Shown piece after piece: positions 34,777-43,558 of a stretch of 64,000 nucleotides of DNA. The translations under genes and the position numbers were made by a program. Source of the DNA: Corynebacterium freiburgense (GTDB taxonomy: Bacteria; Actinomycetota; Actinomycetes; Mycobacteriales; Mycobacteriaceae); assembly GCF_030408815.1 (NCBI RefSeq), contig NZ_CP047355.1, positions 930,001-994,000 of the forward strand, read 5' to 3'. The stretch's first letter is position 1. The number at the start of each line of letters is the position of its first letter. A model generated the notes under the pieces. That model saw only the letters and a list, made by a program, of their open reading frames with translations. It was not told the origin of the DNA and did not search any database.

Positions 34777-35730
34777 CTAGAGTTCAGAAGTAAGTTTTTG
34801 TAGTGTCGGCCAAAGTGACTCACGGCGGTGTTGCGACTCTGGTAGCACTGCGTCTTCGTAGAAGTACCACCAGAAATAGCCGCCACAAAAGCGAGGCCCC
34901 ACTCGATGCTTGAGTTCATTGTGCATCCCGTAATAGTGCGAGGCGACGTTTTGTTTTGCAACAAGAGTGTTTTGGGTGTTGATTCCATCGCTGGAGTTTT
35001 GGATGCCAATTTCTCCTATACCGAGAAGCGCATGAGGAAAAATCGATGCTAATGAGTGGAGCATTTCGGCTAATTGTTGAGCGGAGGGGTGTTGCGGTGG
35101 ATTACATGCAGTTTCATAGACCGAGAGGAAAACATAATCGGTGTGTTTGAGCTCTTCGGGAAGATGTTCCGCATAGGAAATTGTGGATTCCCAGTCGTAT
35201 TCGTAACAATCGGGTGTTGACCAATAGTTCAATGTAAGAGCAGTGGGCTTCCCGGCGTCATGGATGATTCGATAAGCGGCCACGGCTTTTTCGTTTATCT
35301 GATGAGGTGAGGTTCCGACCCATGATCCATTGAGTTCATTGCCTATCTCCCAAAGCGAAACGTTGTCTCCGAAAGTCTCTAATGCAGTTTGGGTTCTGTG
35401 TTGTATGTCTGCCACGTTTGATGTTGGCATTTCCTCGGAATCGGCGATTTGAACCATAATAGACGCGTAGGGGGCAAGCTGTTCGACCGCGTTTTTATAA
35501 TGTTCTAGGTCATTCTCGGCGTCTAATACCAGACGTACTGTGAGTTTTTTGGTGCTCATTCGTAAAAGCGAAAGCGTTGTATCAAAATGCTCGATCGAAT
35601 CTAAAGTAATGCCACGAATGGGTGCGCTGGGTGACGGTTCGTTTGGTGTGCGGAATAGAAAATAGAACGCTCCTGCACTGACAACCAGGACGATTGCACT
35701 GATGAGTGCCAGAGCGGAACGTTTCCTCAC
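34777..35730 (-). CDS. glycoside-hydrolase-like membrane-anchored protein, intact copy
   Basis: The protein has 317 residues. An N-terminal anchor (residues about 5-26) is followed by an extracytoplasmic domain with APIRGITLDSIEHFDTT at the first strand. WEIGNELNG (acid/base Glu after Asn) and later GIGEIGIQ (nucleophile Glu) are in the spacing of clan GH-A TIM barrels. Aromatic FCGGYFWWYFYEDAV near the C-terminus could line the sugar site. It has a frameshifted paralogue at 32264. It lies on the same strand as and 130 bp downstream of the LacI-type gene, so it may belong to the sugar locus. Substrate and family number are unknown. Confidence 0.6.
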   Translation of the reverse strand: MRKRSALALISAIVLVVSAGAFYFLFRTPNEPSPSAPIRGITLDSIEHFDTTLSLLRMSTKKLTVRLVLDAENDLEHYKNAVEQLAPYASIMVQIADSEEMPTSNVADIQHRTQTALETFGDNVSLWEIGNELNGSWVGTSPHQINEKAVAAYRIIHDAGKPTALTLNYWSTPDCYEYDWESTISYAEHLPEELKHTDYVFLSVYETACNPPQHPSAQQLAEMLHSLASIFPHALLGIGEIGIQNSSDGINTQNTLVAKQNVASHYYGMHNELKHRVGPRFCGGYFWWYFYEDAVLPESQHRRESLWPTLQKLTSEL

Positions 35731-35860
35731 ACTGTTATTCTCCTTGATTTACGGTGCTTGTGGCGGGATATCGGTTTGTGGTGCTGCTTTGCCCCTTTTG
35801 CACAATAGGAAGTTAGCCCGACCAGATATGCCTACAAGGTTGGTAGTAATGGCTGCAAAA

Positions 35861-36898
35861 TTAATTGGTTGCGTTAGCCACTTGGGGTGGTGCAGTACTC
35901 TCACGGATGACAAGTTCGGTGGGGATGACGATGTGTCGGCTGCCATCGCGAGGACCTCCGCCGAGTTGCTCTGCAATGAGATCGATCATGGCGCTGCCGG
36001 TACGACGAAAATCTTGTCGAACGGTAGTAAGGGGTGGGAATGAGTATTCGCCGAGGGGTATGCCATCGAATCCAATCACGGAAACATCATCTGGAACCTT
36101 GCGGCCTTGTTCGTGCATGGCTCGGATGAATCCAAGTGCAACCTCGTCGTTCGCGCAGAATACGGCGGTTACTTCGGGGTTGTTGGCGAGTTCAAGACCT
36201 GCGCGGTAGCCATCGATGGGATCCCAGCCGCCAGGGATTGGATCAGGCGGTCGAATGCCGGATTCTTCCAGTTTGCGGCGCCAAGCGGCGAGACGGATCG
36301 CAGCTGATTGTGAATCTGCCGGGCCAGCAATGTGGTGAACTGTTCGATGGCCAAGTTTCAGGAGATGGGCAACCGCTTCCCGGACACCTTGAATTTGATC
36401 TGCGGAAGCGGAGGGGTAATAGCCAACAAGTGCGGAATCTGAGGAGGCAACTGGAAGTCCAGCGGGAAGCCCGAGGTGCTCATACGTTGCCTTGCCTGAT
36501 TGGACGATGACCAGGGCGTCGATAGGTTGTTGGGAAAGTTGCATGAGTGCGTCGTGAACTTCATCAGCTTCCGGGTGTTTGACCTGGGAAACGATGACGG
36601 CATAGCCGAGTTTGGCGGCGGCTTCAAGCACGCCACTCGTTGTATGTGATTCGCCAGTGCGTTCGACTTGTTGCGTGAGGACGCCGATCAGCTTCAGGGA
36701 ACCGCTGCGGAGTGCGCGCGCTGCATGGTTGGGGGAATAGCCCAATTGTTTCATGGCTTCAAGCACTTTGGCTTTCGTTTCCGCACGTACTTTCTCAGAA
36801 CCCCGTGAGACACGCGAAACCGTTTGCGGTGATACGCCTGCGAGCCGCGCGACGTCGGCAATGGATGCCGCTTTGGTTCGGCTCGTTACTTTGCCCAT
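35861..36898 (-). CDS. LacI-family transcriptional regulator
   Basis: The protein has 345 residues. The N-terminal HTH (ASIADVARLAGVSPQTVSRVSRG, about residues 11-33) and hinge helix (YSPNHAARALRSGS) are followed by a periplasmic-binding-protein-like sensor with FCANDEVALGFIRAMHEQG and VIGFDGIPLGEYSFPPLTTV. It is divergent from the beta-galactosidase gene with a 273-bp gap and is the obvious candidate repressor of lacZ and the symporter, responding to a galactoside. Confidence 0.9.
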   Translation of the reverse strand: MGKVTSRTKAASIADVARLAGVSPQTVSRVSRGSEKVRAETKAKVLEAMKQLGYSPNHAARALRSGSLKLIGVLTQQVERTGESHTTSGVLEAAAKLGYAVIVSQVKHPEADEVHDALMQLSQQPIDALVIVQSGKATYEHLGLPAGLPVASSDSALVGYYPSASADQIQGVREAVAHLLKLGHRTVHHIAGPADSQSAAIRLAAWRRKLEESGIRPPDPIPGGWDPIDGYRAGLELANNPEVTAVFCANDEVALGFIRAMHEQGRKVPDDVSVIGFDGIPLGEYSFPPLTTVRQDFRRTGSAMIDLIAEQLGGGPRDGSRHIVIPTELVIRESTAPPQVANATN

Positions 36899-36992
36899 GC
36901 CACGACGATACCAAAGGTGCGGGGGTGTTCGGGTGTGGCGAGGTGCCTCTAATCCTGCCGCGGTGACACATTTGGGGGTGACTGCGAAATCA

Positions 36993-37106
36993 TAACGTCG
37001 CCATCATTCTGGTTGTTTGCGATGATTCGAAGGAAAATGCAGGAAAATATCAAATCAGGTCTTCCATGGCGGTTTAGTTTGGGGTTAAAATGTTAACGTC
37101 GCCATC
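36993..37106. promoter_or_regulatory. paired direct repeats in the lac intergenic region
   Basis: TAACGTCGCCATC occurs at 36993-37005 and again at 37094-37106, 101 bp apart. Both lie between the regulator and lacZ starts. They are candidate operator half-sites; no binding is shown. Confidence 0.4.
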
Positions 37107-37171
37107 GCGTAGGTGCGGCTCATAACTGCATAATCGCCAACCCTTTTCGGTTCGTTCGTTTCGAGATTGGA

Positions 37172-40100
37172 ATGACTTCGATGTTTGTACCCCGTCATTA
37201 CGAGAATCTGTCAGTCCTCCATGAAAACACGCTGCCGCCGCGGGCTTACTACATCCCGAGTTCCGGACATGCATTCGATCCGATGGACCGGGAAGGGTCG
37301 GATCGTTTCCAGTCACTGAACGGAACCTGGAGCTTCCGCTACTACTCGTCCGTCTATGACGTTCCGCCGTTCTGGGACTGGGAGGGCGTGTCTGAGTTCG
37401 GTCAGATTGAAGTACCGGGAACGTGGCAGTTTCAGGGATACGACGCGCATCAATATACAAATGTTCGGTACCCGATTCCATTGGATCCGCCGTATGTGCC
37501 GCACGATAATCCGGCCGGAGCGTACGTTACAGAATTCGAATATGAAACCGATTCGAATGCGCCAGTGTGCAGCCTCGTATTCGAAGGTATCGATTCTTGT
37601 TTCTATGTGTGGATCAACGGGTCCTATATTGGTTACAGCCAGGTATCCCATGCATCCGCAGAGTTCGATATCACATCGTCACTGGTCGATGGTACGAACC
37701 GACTTGCGGTATTAGTGCTGAAATGGTGCGATGGGACGTATCTGGAAGACCAGGATAAATTCCGCACCACCGGCATTTTTAGGGACGTGTATCTGTTGCA
37801 ACGCCCCGCCGAGGTGTTGTTTGACTATTTTATTACTACTACGTTGCGTAATGACGAGGCATTCGTTGAGGTGCGGGGTCTGTTCAATAAAGCACCCGTA
37901 CATACGCTGCTAGAAATAACGGATCAATGTGGGAATGTTATTTCGAATGCGGTGCTAGATGAATCCACGAATGATCCTAACTTTTCGCACACAGCAACGC
38001 TTACTATCCGGCAACCCCATCTGTGGAACGCTGAGGATCCTTACCTCTATAACCTCACGATCACGTGTCCGCACGAGACAATCCACGAGCGAATTGGTGT
38101 TCGTGAAGTTTTTGTCGACGGCGCAGTCCTGAAGGTGAACGGCAAACCTGTGACGTTGCGCGGCGTCAATAGGCATGATTCTGATCCGGTCACTGGACCC
38201 AGCGTTGATATCGAACATATGCGGCGTGACTTGCGGATGATGCGCAAAGCGAACATCAATGCGATTCGAACGGCGCACTATCCCAGTGATCCTCGGTTTT
38301 ACCAAATGTGCGATGAGTACGGTTTTTACGTGATGTCCGAGGCAGACAATGAAAGCCACGGGACGCAAACTCAATTTCTCAAGGATGATTCGTGGCCAAA
38401 CGTGGTTGAGCATTGGAATGAGCGAATCGCAAACAATCCCGAGTGGATACAACCAACAATGGACAGGGTTGAGCTCTGCGTACAGCGAGAAAAGAATCGC
38501 CCAAGTGTGATTTCCTGGTCGGCTGGAAACGAATGTGCATTCGGTACGACATTTGAACTCGCGTTGGCGTGGATAAAGCAATTTGATCCGACGCGAGTAA
38601 CCCACTACGAGTCTGCGTACTACCGGTCACGAGATCGCCGCTACGATTACTCCAATATCGATCTGTACTCGCGGATGTATCCGTCACTCAATGAGATCCA
38701 CGATTACTTGAACGACTGCCCGGACAAGCCGTTCATACTGGTGGAGTATTGCCATGCGATGGGCAATGGGCCTGGTGATTTAGAGGAATATTGGGATCTG
38801 ATTCTGGCGGATCCGCGAATGTGTGGCGGATTCGTGTGGGAATGGTGCGATCATGCCATCACCGATGGTCGTGATGCGGAAGGCAATCCCCGATATTTGT
38901 ATGGCGGAGACCATGGTGAAACGGTACACGATGGGAACTTCTGTGTGGACGGTCTGGTGAATCCTGATCGTGTCCCACATCAAGGTTTACGAGAACTTTG
39001 GAATGTTCAGCGACCAGCACGTGTGGTTGCATTCGACCAAAAATCGAACACAATTACGCTGCGCAACCAGCTTGATTTCCTTGAGTTCACCACGTACGCC
39101 GACATTGAATTCGAACTCACTCTTGATGGTGAGCTTGTGGATTCAGGAAACCTTGTTCTACCGCATCCATTGAGCGCACATAAGACGATACGGGTTGAAT
39201 TACCCGAATCTGTGCGCAACATCGCAAAGCGGCAAGGGCGCTGTTTTTTGACGCTCACATACCACCGCAAACGTGGCGAAGCGCTAGTTTCTGCAGGTGA
39301 TGAGCTCGGCTTTGATGAGATTGAGATCCCAATGGCAGACCGTTGCAACACCTATGTCAAACGTTTGTTGGAAAACACTACTGTCGATGAGCGTATCGAC
39401 GTCGCTGAGCTTCCGGGGCGCATTATCGTGAACGGAGCCAATTTCAATTACGAGTTTGATACGCGAACAGGTCTTCTGACGCGGGTGTGCGTTGACAACA
39501 AGGAAGTATTCACACGCCCTTCCGAGATTAATATTTGGCGCGCGCCGACAGACAATGATCGTCACGCTGAGGTGCAATGGCGCCGCGCCCGTTACCACCA
39601 AGCAACAACTCGTGCGTATAGCTGTTCGGTTTCAACGATCGGGAATAGGACGATTGTTCATGCGCAAGTGGCGTTAGTAGCGCCGACAATTCAACCGATC
39701 ATGCGGCTTCATGTGACATGGACTATTCATAACGACGGTGCGGTCGACCTCGATATCTCTGGTCAACGTGATCTTGAATTTCCCTACTTGCCCCGGTTTG
39801 GCATGCGTTTCTTCTTGGCGGAAGAGGACCATGCAGTGCGGTACTTCGGACTCGGCCCGTTTGAAAATTACATCGATAAGCGACGTTCCTGCAGGCGCGG
39901 CTGGTATTCATCAAACGTGAGTTCCCTTTCCGAAACGTATACACGCCCGCAGGAAAGTGGTTCGCGCAGCGATTGCGACGTCGTTACGTTACGAGGAAAT
40001 CAGCTGTCATTCACTGCTGCCAGCACCTCACCGTTTTCCTTCAATGTTTCCGCGTACACGCAGGAAGAACTCACCAAACAACACCACGATTTTGAGCTGG

Positions 40101-40255
40101 AACCGAGCGGTTCAACCGTTGTCTGTGTCGATGCCGCAATGTCAGGCATCGGGTCGAACAGTTGTGGTCCCGAACTGTTGGAACGCTACCGAGTGAACGA
40201 TCCCAAACTCGCAATGCGTCTGCGACTGCTGATCGAGAGCGTCGACGCAATATAA
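37172..40255 (+). CDS. lacZ: beta-galactosidase, GH2 family
   Basis: The protein has 1027 residues, the size of the E. coli enzyme. It hydrolyses lactose and other beta-galactosides. The order is jelly-roll (GTWSFRYY, VPGTWQFQGYDAHQYTN), TIM barrel with LRGVNRHDSDP, acid/base Glu in WSAGNECAFG (about 454), nucleophile Glu in LVEYCHAMGNGPG (about 524), then the C-terminal Bgal small-chain domain (WRAPTDNDR, FGLGPFENYIDKR). No signal peptide: cytoplasmic. Start codons at 37172 and 37181 are both possible. A sugar symporter gene follows by 55 bp. No other gene in the window has this size. Confidence 0.95.
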   Translation: MTSMFVPRHYENLSVLHENTLPPRAYYIPSSGHAFDPMDREGSDRFQSLNGTWSFRYYSSVYDVPPFWDWEGVSEFGQIEVPGTWQFQGYDAHQYTNVRYPIPLDPPYVPHDNPAGAYVTEFEYETDSNAPVCSLVFEGIDSCFYVWINGSYIGYSQVSHASAEFDITSSLVDGTNRLAVLVLKWCDGTYLEDQDKFRTTGIFRDVYLLQRPAEVLFDYFITTTLRNDEAFVEVRGLFNKAPVHTLLEITDQCGNVISNAVLDESTNDPNFSHTATLTIRQPHLWNAEDPYLYNLTITCPHETIHERIGVREVFVDGAVLKVNGKPVTLRGVNRHDSDPVTGPSVDIEHMRRDLRMMRKANINAIRTAHYPSDPRFYQMCDEYGFYVMSEADNESHGTQTQFLKDDSWPNVVEHWNERIANNPEWIQPTMDRVELCVQREKNRPSVISWSAGNECAFGTTFELALAWIKQFDPTRVTHYESAYYRSRDRRYDYSNIDLYSRMYPSLNEIHDYLNDCPDKPFILVEYCHAMGNGPGDLEEYWDLILADPRMCGGFVWEWCDHAITDGRDAEGNPRYLYGGDHGETVHDGNFCVDGLVNPDRVPHQGLRELWNVQRPARVVAFDQKSNTITLRNQLDFLEFTTYADIEFELTLDGELVDSGNLVLPHPLSAHKTIRVELPESVRNIAKRQGRCFLTLTYHRKRGEALVSAGDELGFDEIEIPMADRCNTYVKRLLENTTVDERIDVAELPGRIIVNGANFNYEFDTRTGLLTRVCVDNKEVFTRPSEINIWRAPTDNDRHAEVQWRRARYHQATTRAYSCSVSTIGNRTIVHAQVALVAPTIQPIMRLHVTWTIHNDGAVDLDISGQRDLEFPYLPRFGMRFFLAEEDHAVRYFGLGPFENYIDKRRSCRRGWYSSNVSSLSETYTRPQESGSRSDCDVVTLRGNQLSFTAASTSPFSFNVSAYTQEELTKQHHDFELEPSGSTVVCVDAAMSGIGSNSCGPELLERYRVNDPKLAMRLRLLIESVDAI

Positions 40256-40310
40256 CCCTCATTTCAACCCTTCAATCCACCACGCCTTTCTCACAGAGAG
40301 GAGACCAACA

Positions 40311-41729
40311 ATGAGTACAGAAGCCACCGAAAGGAAGTACCTGAAGTGGTACAACAAAGTGGGCTACGGTAGCGGCGACATAGCAGGAAATGTTGTCTAT
40401 GCCTTCCTTTCGGCCTTCGTCATGATTTACCTCACCGACACCATGGGGATGCAGGCTGGCGTCGTTGCCACGCTCATGATGTTGTCACGCTTCTTTGATG
40501 GATTTTCCGACTTTATATTCGGATTCCTTCTTGATAAAACGCAGACCAGAATGGGCAAGGCACGCCCATGGATGTTTGGGGCATTTTTCGGTTGTGCGGC
40601 GATGATCGTCGCTGTTTTCGCAATCCCACCAAGTCTTGGAATGACCGCAAAATATGTGTGGTTCTTTATTGCATATACCCTGCTGAATTCAGTGTTTTAC
40701 ACTGCGAACAATATTGCGTATTCCGCGTTAACAGCGTTGATTACCAAGAACACCAACGAGCGTGTGCAGATGGGTTCGATCCGTTTTGTATTCGCGTTCG
40801 GTACGAGCCTGGCAATTCAAGCGGTGACAGTGCAAGCAGTCCAGTTCATGGGAGGCGGTGCAGAAGGCTGGCGAACAGTCGCAATTATTTACGCCTTAAT
40901 AGGTCTCATCTCAAACTCTCTTTCGGCGTATTCCGTGCGTGAACTCTCCCCGGAGGAACTTGCCGAGGGGAAGAAGAAAGACGAAGACAAATTACCCATT
41001 TCACAGGCATTGCGGCTAGTGCTCAAAAACAAATATTTCATGATTGTGGTGCTGATGTTTATCACCATGCAGCTATATGGCGCGCTCACCGGCATGGGTA
41101 TTTACTTCATGACGTACGTCCTTGGGAACCCGGACCTTCTCGGGCCGTTCGCATCTGCGATCAATATTCCGCAAATGATTGCGTTGATTGTGTTGCCGTT
41201 TATCGTCGCTCGCGTTGGCAACATGTATAACGTGAACTTGGTCGGCTACATTGTTGCGATCATTGCCCGTATCGGCGTTATTGTTGCAGGTTATATGGCT
41301 AACGTTCCACTCATGTTGGTGTTTACAGCAATCGCTGCACTCAGTATTGCACCACTGCAAGGAACACTCACTGCACTTATCGCAGAAGCAAGTGAACATA
41401 CATTCTTGAAATCGGGCAAGCGTATTGATGGCCTCATGTTCTCCTGCACATCGTTGGGAACCAAACTTGGCGGTGGTTTAGGCACCGCAATGACCGGATG
41501 GCTGCTCGACGCCTCAGGGTACATCAGTTCTACTACCGGAGGCGGTGAGACCGTGGCACAACCCGATTCGGTCATTGCGATGCTTCACGTCACGTATCTC
41601 TGGTTACCGGCGATCGCCTGTGTGATTATTGGGTTCCTGGCGTTCAAGCTGGACGTCGAAAAGCAGAACGATATCCTGCGTGCAGCTACGACAACACCAA
41701 CGGAGGAGGGGACAGTGCCAGCTCAATAA
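40311..41729 (+). CDS. GPH-family sugar:cation symporter
   Basis: The protein has 472 residues and 12 helices of the MFS. YNKVGYGSGDIAGNVVYAF at the start and LMMLSRFFDGFSDFIFGFLLDKTQTRMGKARPWM in loop 2-3 are the glycoside-pentoside-hexuronide signature (MelB/LacS type). It probably imports lactose or a related galactoside for the adjacent lacZ. GAGAGGAG lies about seven bases before the ATG. There is no IIA-like C-terminal domain, unlike LacS of streptococci. Confidence 0.92.
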   Translation: MSTEATERKYLKWYNKVGYGSGDIAGNVVYAFLSAFVMIYLTDTMGMQAGVVATLMMLSRFFDGFSDFIFGFLLDKTQTRMGKARPWMFGAFFGCAAMIVAVFAIPPSLGMTAKYVWFFIAYTLLNSVFYTANNIAYSALTALITKNTNERVQMGSIRFVFAFGTSLAIQAVTVQAVQFMGGGAEGWRTVAIIYALIGLISNSLSAYSVRELSPEELAEGKKKDEDKLPISQALRLVLKNKYFMIVVLMFITMQLYGALTGMGIYFMTYVLGNPDLLGPFASAINIPQMIALIVLPFIVARVGNMYNVNLVGYIVAIIARIGVIVAGYMANVPLMLVFTAIAALSIAPLQGTLTALIAEASEHTFLKSGKRIDGLMFSCTSLGTKLGGGLGTAMTGWLLDASGYISSTTGGGETVAQPDSVIAMLHVTYLWLPAIACVIIGFLAFKLDVEKQNDILRAATTTPTEEGTVPAQ

Positions 41730-41752
41730 GCTGTTCGGTGAAACAATTCGAG

Positions 41753-41794
41753 GCGCACGCTTGGTCGATGTAACGGTTGCTTCCGGGCGTGCGC
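41753..41794 (+). terminator. terminator after the lactose operon
   Basis: GCGCACGC (41753-41760) pairs with GCGTGCGC (41787-41794). TTCTTGC follows. The loop is 26 nt. Confidence 0.5.
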
Positions 41795-41840
41795 TTCTTG
41801 CACGGTAGATCGATCACGCAGCGCATCGCGTTGAGGTATG

Positions 41841-41846
41841 TATAAT
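41841..41846 (+). promoter_or_regulatory. -10 box with leaderless start
   Basis: A perfect TATAAT ends six bases before the ATG at 41853, so the transcript should begin at the start codon. Confidence 0.55.
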
Positions 41847-41852
41847 TGATGT

Positions 41853-42308
41853 ATGCGTATTCCTCCGGTGGCGGTGGTGCTGATGGCAGCGTGCTCGCAA
41901 CGATTGTTACCTGCATCGAAAAATAAGATTTCTTATTCGAATAGATTTGCGGCAGTTGCGGTAGCGGGTGTTTCCATAGGCTTGATTGGCGCTGCTGTAC
42001 GTAGTTTTCTGGTTGCGGGAACAACGTTGGACCCGGTGTGCCCGGAACGAAGTGATTCGCTTGTAAATTCTGGCGTGCTTCGGTTGACTCGAAACCCAAT
42101 GTACCTTGGATTAGCCGGGTTGCTCACCGCACACGCATTCTGCCGACAATCCTTGTTGGCCGTGATTCCAGTTGGATGGTTTCTCGCGATAATGGACCGC
42201 TATCAGATTCCAACAGAAGAACGGGCATTAAAAAACACGTTCGGCCAAGAGTATGTCGATTACACGCTACGAGTCCCGCGATGGATCGGGTTCCCGAGAC
42301 AAGGGTGA
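41853..42308 (+). CDS. isoprenylcysteine carboxyl methyltransferase-like membrane protein
   Basis: The protein has 151 residues and three to four helices. NSGVLRLTRNPMYLGLAGLL and PTEERALKNTFGQEYVDYTLRVPRWI match the SAM-binding C-terminal part of the ICMT/PEMT family. Many bacterial members are of unknown substrate. It stands alone between the lac operon and the Abi-like gene and uses a leaderless-type start. Confidence 0.8.
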   Translation: MRIPPVAVVLMAACSQRLLPASKNKISYSNRFAAVAVAGVSIGLIGAAVRSFLVAGTTLDPVCPERSDSLVNSGVLRLTRNPMYLGLAGLLTAHAFCRQSLLAVIPVGWFLAIMDRYQIPTEERALKNTFGQEYVDYTLRVPRWIGFPRQG

Positions 42309-42402
42309 GGGTATCGACGTCGCTGTGGTTGATGGTAGGCCTGTAGGTTAGATGTGCGCACGCATTCAAGAGAAAAACAAGACCGGTGCCTATCGAAGAT
42401 GG

Positions 42403-43386
42403 TTATTGAAGATACGGCTGCCAAAGTTCATAGCTCTCCCAATCCTGCGGAACTCCCAGTGATTCCACTGACACGAATTGTGAATTGGGAAAGCCTCGCA
42501 ATAGTGCGCATGTTCGTGACGCCCATTCGTTGTTCGGGTCGATAAGCGGCAACATGTATGCGATTACCGCGAGGACATTGTATGTACCGAAATTACTTTT
42601 TGCGGTGTGTAGTTTGCGCAGGTGATCTAGCGGCGGAACTTGTCCGAGTTTCGGACGTGCGGGTGCGTTCTGCAGTTTGCGATTGAACAGGCGTGCGTGG
42701 TGGGCGGTGAGGTTTCGCGCGTAATTGAGGCTGGCGAGCCAACTGGCCATCAGATACTTCGTTGGCACTCCGAAAGAGTTGGCGATTTCATCTGCAAGTT
42801 CTTGGGTGAGATTCCGATACAGGTTTGAAAGCTGGCCTAATTCCAAAATCTCGCACAGAACCCAAATGGGAATTCGATTATCACCGTTGTCTTCGAATTG
42901 TTTGACGAGACGTTCGTCTGCGTCTTCTTTCCGCTTATTGACGCCCTGGAGCCACATCACGTGCTTGCTTGGGGCTGGCCACCGCGTATCTGTGTGCTGT
43001 GTTGTGAATTTCTCAATGAAATTCACGTCGCGTTCGTGTGCATACGGATCGTTGCAACCTAGGATGTATCCAATTCGCATGCGGGCGGCTATTTCGATTC
43101 GCTCAATGCCTTCCAGAATGTGCATGCGTAACTGCCGATCGAAATCGATAATATCTTCGGCGTGTTGGAGTGTGGTGCCGGGTTGATACTGGTTCAGTAT
43201 TCGCAGCTGAGTGTGTCCTTCGGCATCTTGATATTGCTCTGATTGGAGAAAAGGGTAGAGGTATCCTGTGAGCCGGTAGTATCCAATTGCTTTAAGAACG
43301 GTAGCGGCACGTTGTTCATCATCAATGGAAACTCCGCGGTCCATCAGCAGTTGAATTTGTTCACCCACCGTGAGCCAAGACTTCAT
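42403..43386 (-). CDS. Abi_2 family (AbiD/F-like) protein with HEPN-type motif
   Basis: The protein has 327 residues. The start LTVGEQIQLLMDRGVSI, IGYYRLTGYLYPFL and DFDRQLRMHILEGIERIEIAARMRIGY are typical of the Abi_2 abortive-infection family. RNLTAHHARLFNR (Arg224, His229) has the R-X4-H pattern of HEPN RNases. An abortive-infection or toxin RNase role is inferred from family. It has no partner antitoxin gene next to it. It is the first of several defence-type genes to 52.8 kb. Confidence 0.85.
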   Translation of the reverse strand: MKSWLTVGEQIQLLMDRGVSIDDEQRAATVLKAIGYYRLTGYLYPFLQSEQYQDAEGHTQLRILNQYQPGTTLQHAEDIIDFDRQLRMHILEGIERIEIAARMRIGYILGCNDPYAHERDVNFIEKFTTQHTDTRWPAPSKHVMWLQGVNKRKEDADERLVKQFEDNGDNRIPIWVLCEILELGQLSNLYRNLTQELADEIANSFGVPTKYLMASWLASLNYARNLTAHHARLFNRKLQNAPARPKLGQVPPLDHLRKLHTAKSNFGTYNVLAVIAYMLPLIDPNNEWASRTCALLRGFPNSQFVSVESLGVPQDWESYELWQPYLQ

Positions 43387-43558
43387 CTAATCAGTCATTG
43401 GCCTCCTTAGAAAGAAAATCAACCCGCGCAATTGAGAGCTACGGGCTGATCATGATGGCTTTAAATTAACATAGTCTGCGAGGAGTTTGCAACGGATTTG
43501 CGTGGCAAACAACATCCTAAATAAACAATTGGTGCCCCGGCGTATACAAGGAGTGCGA

